From Sabulibacter ruber (GTDB lineage Bacteria; Bacteroidota; Bacteroidia; Cytophagales; Hymenobacteraceae): a stretch of 64,000 nt of DNA. The DNA lies in assembly GCF_017355955.1 (NCBI RefSeq), contig NZ_JAFFID010000004.1:422432-486431 (forward strand), read 5' to 3'. Both the position numbers and the translations under genes were made by a program. How positions within the stretch are numbered: the stretch's first letter is position 1; each line of letters begins with the position of its first letter. This document shows, piece after piece, positions 60,105 through 64,000 of the stretch. The notes under the pieces were generated by a model that worked only from the letters and a program-made list of their open reading frames with translations, made no database searches and was not told the DNA's origin.

Positions 60105-61271
60105 ATGAGAAGTCAAATAAAATTTTTCCTGTTCCTTTTTGTTGCCTTAGTAATGACAGGGACTTTCACCAGCTGTTCGGAAGATGATGATCTTCCGAAT
60201 GGCGGTAAACCCATGATTAAATATGTCCGGGTTACCCGTCCAGAAGCTTCTGATTCTCTTATCGTGAAGGCTGGTCAAGGGCAAATGATTGCAATCATAG
60301 GTGAGAACTTGCAAGATGCCCGTGAATTATGGATAAATGACAGAGAGGCAGCGCTGCAGTCTACCTTCATTACTAGTACCTCTATTATTACCCGGGTGCC
60401 ATCAGACATTCCTACTGATATTACAAACAAAATGCGGATTGTATTTGGCAACGGCGAAGAATTAGTGCATGACTTCACGGTAGATATTAGTGAGCCAATG
60501 CCTACTTATATGGAAAGTGAGTACGTAAATGCCGGTGATATTGCAACTATCAGAGGCAGCTTCTTCTATGAGCCGGTACAAGTTTTCTTTACCGGTGCCA
60601 ATGGAGCTAAAGTGGAAGGAGAAGTTGTTGACGTATTGCCTAATGTAATAGAGGTAAGAGTGCCTGCTGACGCTCAACCTGGACCGCTTACAATTAAGAG
60701 CAATTTTGGCGAAACAGAATCAGATTTCTGGTTCCGCGATAACCGTAATATTATAGCGGACTATGAAGACACTGATCATACTGGATGGTGGCATGGCCCT
60801 AGCTTCATTTCAAGCGGCGATGCTAATATTCAACCAATTAGTGGAAAATTCCTGCGCATCGATAAAGAAAGCACTGGCTCGTGGTTTGAAGCTTGGGTAG
60901 GAGATGGAACAATAAAGGCAAAAACCAAAAATATTCCGGCCGATGCTTTTGCCAACCCTGATATGTATAGCCTCAAATTCGAAATGAATACAGTAGCCCC
61001 TTTAGTTTACAATGGTGTTCAGTTTTTTATAGGTAATGGTGGTCCAGGAGACAGAGGTAACGCATTTTATGCCTGGAGCCCCAATATTGATACCAAAAAT
61101 AGATGGCAGACAATAAGCATCCCTTTTAAGGACATCTATGAGGCTAATAACAAAAATGGTAACACATTTACCTATAATGCCAATGGGTACGCGGTTTCCC
61201 TCCATTTTGTAGGGCCAGGCACAAAGGCTCAATTTGGAATAGACAATTTACGGGTAGTACCTAATCCATAA
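60105..61271 (+). CDS. IPT-type surface glycan-binding lipoprotein (SGBP-B-like)
   Basis: The protein has 388 aa with a lipobox TFTSC (C24). Two Ig-like IPT/TIG domains (about 38-125 and 128-215, e.g. SEYVNAGDIATIRGSFF) support a C-terminal beta-sandwich (about 218-388). That domain includes ADYEDTDHTGWWHGP, GSWFEAWVGDG and FGIDNLRVVP and recalls the glycan-binding domain of Bacteroides SGBP-B proteins. Such proteins bind beta-glucan or xyloglucan chains at the surface; the ligand here is not determined. It lies 31 bases after SusD. Confidence 0.8.
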   Translation: MRSQIKFFLFLFVALVMTGTFTSCSEDDDLPNGGKPMIKYVRVTRPEASDSLIVKAGQGQMIAIIGENLQDARELWINDREAALQSTFITSTSIITRVPSDIPTDITNKMRIVFGNGEELVHDFTVDISEPMPTYMESEYVNAGDIATIRGSFFYEPVQVFFTGANGAKVEGEVVDVLPNVIEVRVPADAQPGPLTIKSNFGETESDFWFRDNRNIIADYEDTDHTGWWHGPSFISSGDANIQPISGKFLRIDKESTGSWFEAWVGDGTIKAKTKNIPADAFANPDMYSLKFEMNTVAPLVYNGVQFFIGNGGPGDRGNAFYAWSPNIDTKNRWQTISIPFKDIYEANNKNGNTFTYNANGYAVSLHFVGPGTKAQFGIDNLRVVPNP

Positions 61272-61289
61272 TATCTGAAAGCACTACGT

Positions 61290-63338
61290 ATGAAAAACTT
61301 CTATACTATAAGAACACTACTACTTGCCTTGTTTGTAGTGTCACTAGGTTTCTTTACCTCTTGCGGAGACGATGATGAAAACGCTATTGACGGAGGACAG
61401 GTCCAACTGTTAAGTTTTGGTCCTACAGGAGCGAAGCATGGGGAAGAAATTCGGTTCATTGGTCATAACCTTAATAAAGTTGAATCTATTCAGTTTCAAG
61501 GAGCAACTGTTGCTAAGGAGCAGTTTATTGAACACTCATCCGAACTCATCAGATTAACTGTACCGGAAGATGCCATGGAAGGTGTGGTGACTCTGAAAGT
61601 TTCAGGAGGAGATGATGTTGTATCTAAATCTATCCTAAGTTTTACAGTTCCAATTACAGTGACAGATGTAACTGCGGAAGCCAGACCAGGTGGTACTATC
61701 GCGATCAGTGGAACTAAGCTGACTTGGGTGGATAGTGTGGGATTTGGTGATGAGATAGTGAAGCAGTTTATCAGCAAAACGGCGACTAAAATTGAGCTCC
61801 AAGTACCGGCAAATGCTAAAACGGGTAAACTTATCATTTACGGAGGAGGCGAGGATCCTACTTTCCTTGAAACAGAAAATGAGGTAGTGATCACTTTACC
61901 AGTTGTAACTAGTATTACACCCGCCAATATCCGGCATGATGAAGTACTGACTATTACCGGTACAAATCTGGATTTGGTTGATCAGGTTAAATTCCCTGGT
62001 GGAGGTCAGGTAACTACCTTTGTAAGCCAATCAGCAACGGAAATTACCCTTAAAGTGCCTACCAATGCCACTAATGGTGCTCCTACCCTGGTTACCAAAG
62101 GTTCCATGGTGGAAGTAAAGCCTACACAAACCATTTCTATTATTTTACCAGTTATAACTAATATCTCAACTGTTAGGCATACTCAGAATACTACTATTAC
62201 TGGTACTGACCTGGATAAAATAAAAGAAATTACCTTCCCAGGTAACTTTACAGTAGCCAAAGCAAATTTTGTTAGTCAAACTGGAACTCAGATTGTGGTG
62301 GCTGTCCCTGCTATGGCAACACCAGGTACCCTCAGTTATAAGACCATGCATGATTTTGCGGTAACGTCTGCTACTAACTTCAATGTATTGTTACCGTCTG
62401 TAAGTTCATACGCTCCGGCAGTAGTGGCTCCTAACGGCACTTTAACCATCAATGGTACTAACCTGGATTTGATTAAGGATATTACTTTTGGGGGCATGAC
62501 TACCAAAGTATCTACCTTTTTAAACCAAAGCGCAAGTAGATTACAGGTGACTGTACCAACTGCAGCAAAAACTGGGGTACTTAAATTTACGTTGGCCTCT
62601 GGATACGTGGTGGAAGCTGCTGAATTAACAGTTGTAATGCCAACGGTATCCAGCATAACTCCAACGCCGGTAGCGCCAGGTGCTTATTTAACTGTCAACG
62701 GATCCAACCTGAATCTGGTGAAATTGGTTAAATTCACAGGTGGTGCGGAGGTTGCTACTTTCTTGACCCAAACTGAAAATCAAATAATCTTATTGGTTCC
62801 TTCCAGTGCTAAATCAGGAAAGTTAACTCTGGTAACGCACACGAATACCGAGGTTGAGACAACTCAGGAAGCAACCGTTGGTGCCGCAGCCCCTACCATT
62901 AGATCCTTTATTTACGATGACGCTTTAGCAGCTGGCTGGGCTAAATGGGATGGGTATAATGGAATTGATGTACAGGATTTAAATAATACCACCAATATTA
63001 AAAGAGGTACTAAATCATTTAAGATCACTTTCTCTGGAGCCTCCGGAACTATCCAATTAAAGCCTGGTGATGCAAACTTCGCGAACGGATACACACACCT
63101 TGTGCTTTATGTAAAAGGTGGTGGAACTGCTAACACAAGGGCTGCTATTCAATTCAAACTTGTTGGTGGCGCCTTTACCAGTGAACAGGCATTTGATATA
63201 GTAGCTGGTGAATACACTGTTGTGCAGATTCCGCTTAGCAGTTTTGGTAATATCTCTGCTGGAATTGATGAGTTCCTGATCAAAAACCAAGGTACAATTC
63301 CTAATACGTTCTATATTGACGACTTAGGACTACGTTGA
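61290..63338 (+). CDS. Six-repeat IPT/TIG surface lipoprotein with C-terminal glycan-binding domain
   Basis: The protein has 682 aa with a lipobox FFTSC (C25). Six IPT/TIG-like repeats of about 80 residues follow one another (roughly 34-535), each opening with text such as PVVTSITPANIRHDEVLTIT or PTVSSITPTPVAPGAYLTVN. They form a stalk. The C-terminal domain (about 538-682) carries FIYDDALAAGWAKWDGYNG and FYIDDLGLR, resembling a carbohydrate-binding jelly roll. It probably holds its binding head far above the membrane next to the locus-2 SusCD. It is the last gene before the terminator. Confidence 0.78.
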   Translation: MKNFYTIRTLLLALFVVSLGFFTSCGDDDENAIDGGQVQLLSFGPTGAKHGEEIRFIGHNLNKVESIQFQGATVAKEQFIEHSSELIRLTVPEDAMEGVVTLKVSGGDDVVSKSILSFTVPITVTDVTAEARPGGTIAISGTKLTWVDSVGFGDEIVKQFISKTATKIELQVPANAKTGKLIIYGGGEDPTFLETENEVVITLPVVTSITPANIRHDEVLTITGTNLDLVDQVKFPGGGQVTTFVSQSATEITLKVPTNATNGAPTLVTKGSMVEVKPTQTISIILPVITNISTVRHTQNTTITGTDLDKIKEITFPGNFTVAKANFVSQTGTQIVVAVPAMATPGTLSYKTMHDFAVTSATNFNVLLPSVSSYAPAVVAPNGTLTINGTNLDLIKDITFGGMTTKVSTFLNQSASRLQVTVPTAAKTGVLKFTLASGYVVEAAELTVVMPTVSSITPTPVAPGAYLTVNGSNLNLVKLVKFTGGAEVATFLTQTENQIILLVPSSAKSGKLTLVTHTNTEVETTQEATVGAAAPTIRSFIYDDALAAGWAKWDGYNGIDVQDLNNTTNIKRGTKSFKITFSGASGTIQLKPGDANFANGYTHLVLYVKGGGTANTRAAIQFKLVGGAFTSEQAFDIVAGEYTVVQIPLSSFGNISAGIDEFLIKNQGTIPNTFYIDDLGLR

Positions 63339-63348
63339 TTTACTTTAA

Positions 63349-63401
63349 GACAACAAATAAAAAAGGAAGAGCGGTTTGCTCTTCCTTTTTTATTTGTTGT
63401 C
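63349..63401. terminator. Very long terminator after the locus-2 operon
   Basis: Perfect 24-base arms (63349-63372 and 63378-63401) with GGTTT as loop. The core is GGAAGAGC/GCTCTTCC, extended by A/T pairs; the descending arm has T6. It could act on both strands. Confidence 0.9.
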
Positions 63402-63550
63402 AATTAGAAGTGCAGAAGCTCAATGTTTGCTAATGCGTATTCTTAGTGTGGTGTATAAATAGGATTAATCTTAATAATTTTTCTCCAAACTAATAGCCAT
63501 TCTTCCTAAACATCCTTAAGGCAGCCCTAAGGGAAAAACTCACGTCCCCT

Positions 63551-64000
63551 GGAACTTCTGAATGCCTAATGGCGGTTCTCGCCTAGGCTCTAGTCGGGAG
63601 ACGTAAAGTTAAAAGGAGCGACAAACAGCCAAAAAAAATCTCCTCATATGGGAACCGACCAGCCCTCATTCGGGTTCAACCTTAGGCTCCAGTCGGGAGC
63701 AGCGGGGAAACCAACGCCGGTCTGGAACTTCTGAATACCCGTAATGGTTCTCGTTTAGGCTCCGGTCGGGAGCTTTGTGGCTTGCAGAGGGTCGACAGAA
63801 AAACTTAAGTGCCACGGAACTTCTGAGTACCTGATAATGGTTCTTGCTTAGGCTCCGATCGGGAGCTCTTCCAACAGCAAAGCGAAAAACCTCCGCACGC
63901 CGGGAACCAACCGCCACCTAATGTTGGTTCTCCCTTAGGCTCCGGTCGGGAACCTTTTCCTAAGGGAAGCAAAGAAAAACTTTCCTTCCCCGCTTGCAAA
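63551..64000. repeat. Array of ~50-bp degenerate repeats, running off the window
   Basis: Five units lie at 63551-63600, 63650-63700, 63724-63773, 63816-63866 and 63903-63953, separated by 23-50 bases of unlike sequence. Each opens GGAAC or GGGAACC and ends with a conserved TTAGGCTCCGGTCGGGAGC-like part. The end forms a GCTCC/GGAGC hairpin, and the first half can form GAAC/GTTC stems, extended to GAACCAAC/GTTGGTTC in the last unit. A motif close to GAAAAACT precedes several units, and another start of it is seen near 63975. ORFs here are repeat read-through. Confidence 0.65.

Noticed and set aside
63666..63999. Minus-strand ORFs of 64-83 codons at the window end
   Set aside because: The peptides repeat SRxEPKxEP-like text because each unit of the DNA array is translated in turn.
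63551..64000. CRISPR array
   Set aside because: Repeats are about 50 bp and differ from each other at many places, spacer lengths vary from 23 to 50, and no cas gene is present.
1..64000. tRNA, rRNA, tmRNA or known riboswitch
   Set aside because: I looked for GGTTCGANNCC-type T-arms and known aptamer cores and saw none that fold convincingly. A covariance-model scan would be decisive.

Overview
The window comes from a member of the Bacteroidota, most likely Cytophagales/Hymenobacteraceae (Rufibacter-, Nibribacter- or Pontibacter-like). The evidence is SusC/SusD pairs, a hybrid two-component regulator, a type IX secretion (T9SS) sorting domain, a fused LpxC-FabZ gene, and TAnnTTTG -7 promoter elements upstream of many genes. 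The genus is inferred from protein style only, because no database search was possible.

Bases 1-27,250 are mostly housekeeping: pyrimidine synthesis (pyrD, pyrF), chromosome translocation (ftsK), lipoprotein trafficking (lolA), a DUF2851 gene coupled to a polytopic membrane protein, a NeuD-type acyltransferase, tRNA U34 hydroxylase (trhO), a nucleoside phosphorylase, a LuxC-like acyl-CoA reductase divergent from a dicluster ferredoxin, valS, a 2-oxo acid dehydrogenase E2, cinA, a DUF4197 lipoprotein, an erythromycin-esterase-like protein, and a lipid A operon read leftwards (lpxD, lpxC/fabZ, lpxA, ABC ATPase).

Bases 27,250-52,350 form a polysaccharide utilisation locus that fits xyloglucan. 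It has a 1391-residue hybrid sensor/AraC regulator with a possible attenuator in its leader, GH31 alpha-xylosidase with a PA14 insert, SusC, SusD, a PKD-type surface lipoprotein, GH2 beta-galactosidase, SGNH esterase, divergent GH95 alpha-L-fucosidase, GH74 endo-xyloglucanase with a T9SS tail, and GH3 beta-glucosidase. In the inferred scheme GH74 cuts the backbone outside the cell, SusCD and the surface lipoprotein bind and import oligosaccharides, and the exo-enzymes remove acetyl, fucose, galactose, xylose and glucose in turn.

Bases 52,350-63,400 hold a convergent GH88 gene, a 1.4-kb AT-rich gap, and a second glycan-uptake operon (SusC, SusD and two IPT-fold surface lipoproteins, one with six repeats) with no enzyme in it. 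The operon ends in a perfect 24-bp-arm terminator. After it lies an array of about 50-bp imperfect repeats that reaches the window end.

Three kinds of intergenic repeat stand out: (i) a roughly 40-bp palindrome with GGCTGTTTTC/GAAAACAGCC-like arms, in about 20 intergenic spots; (ii) MITE-like elements of 170-250 bp with inverted ends, mostly starting ACTGGCGCGAG; (iii) the terminal array. Several produce spurious ORFs.
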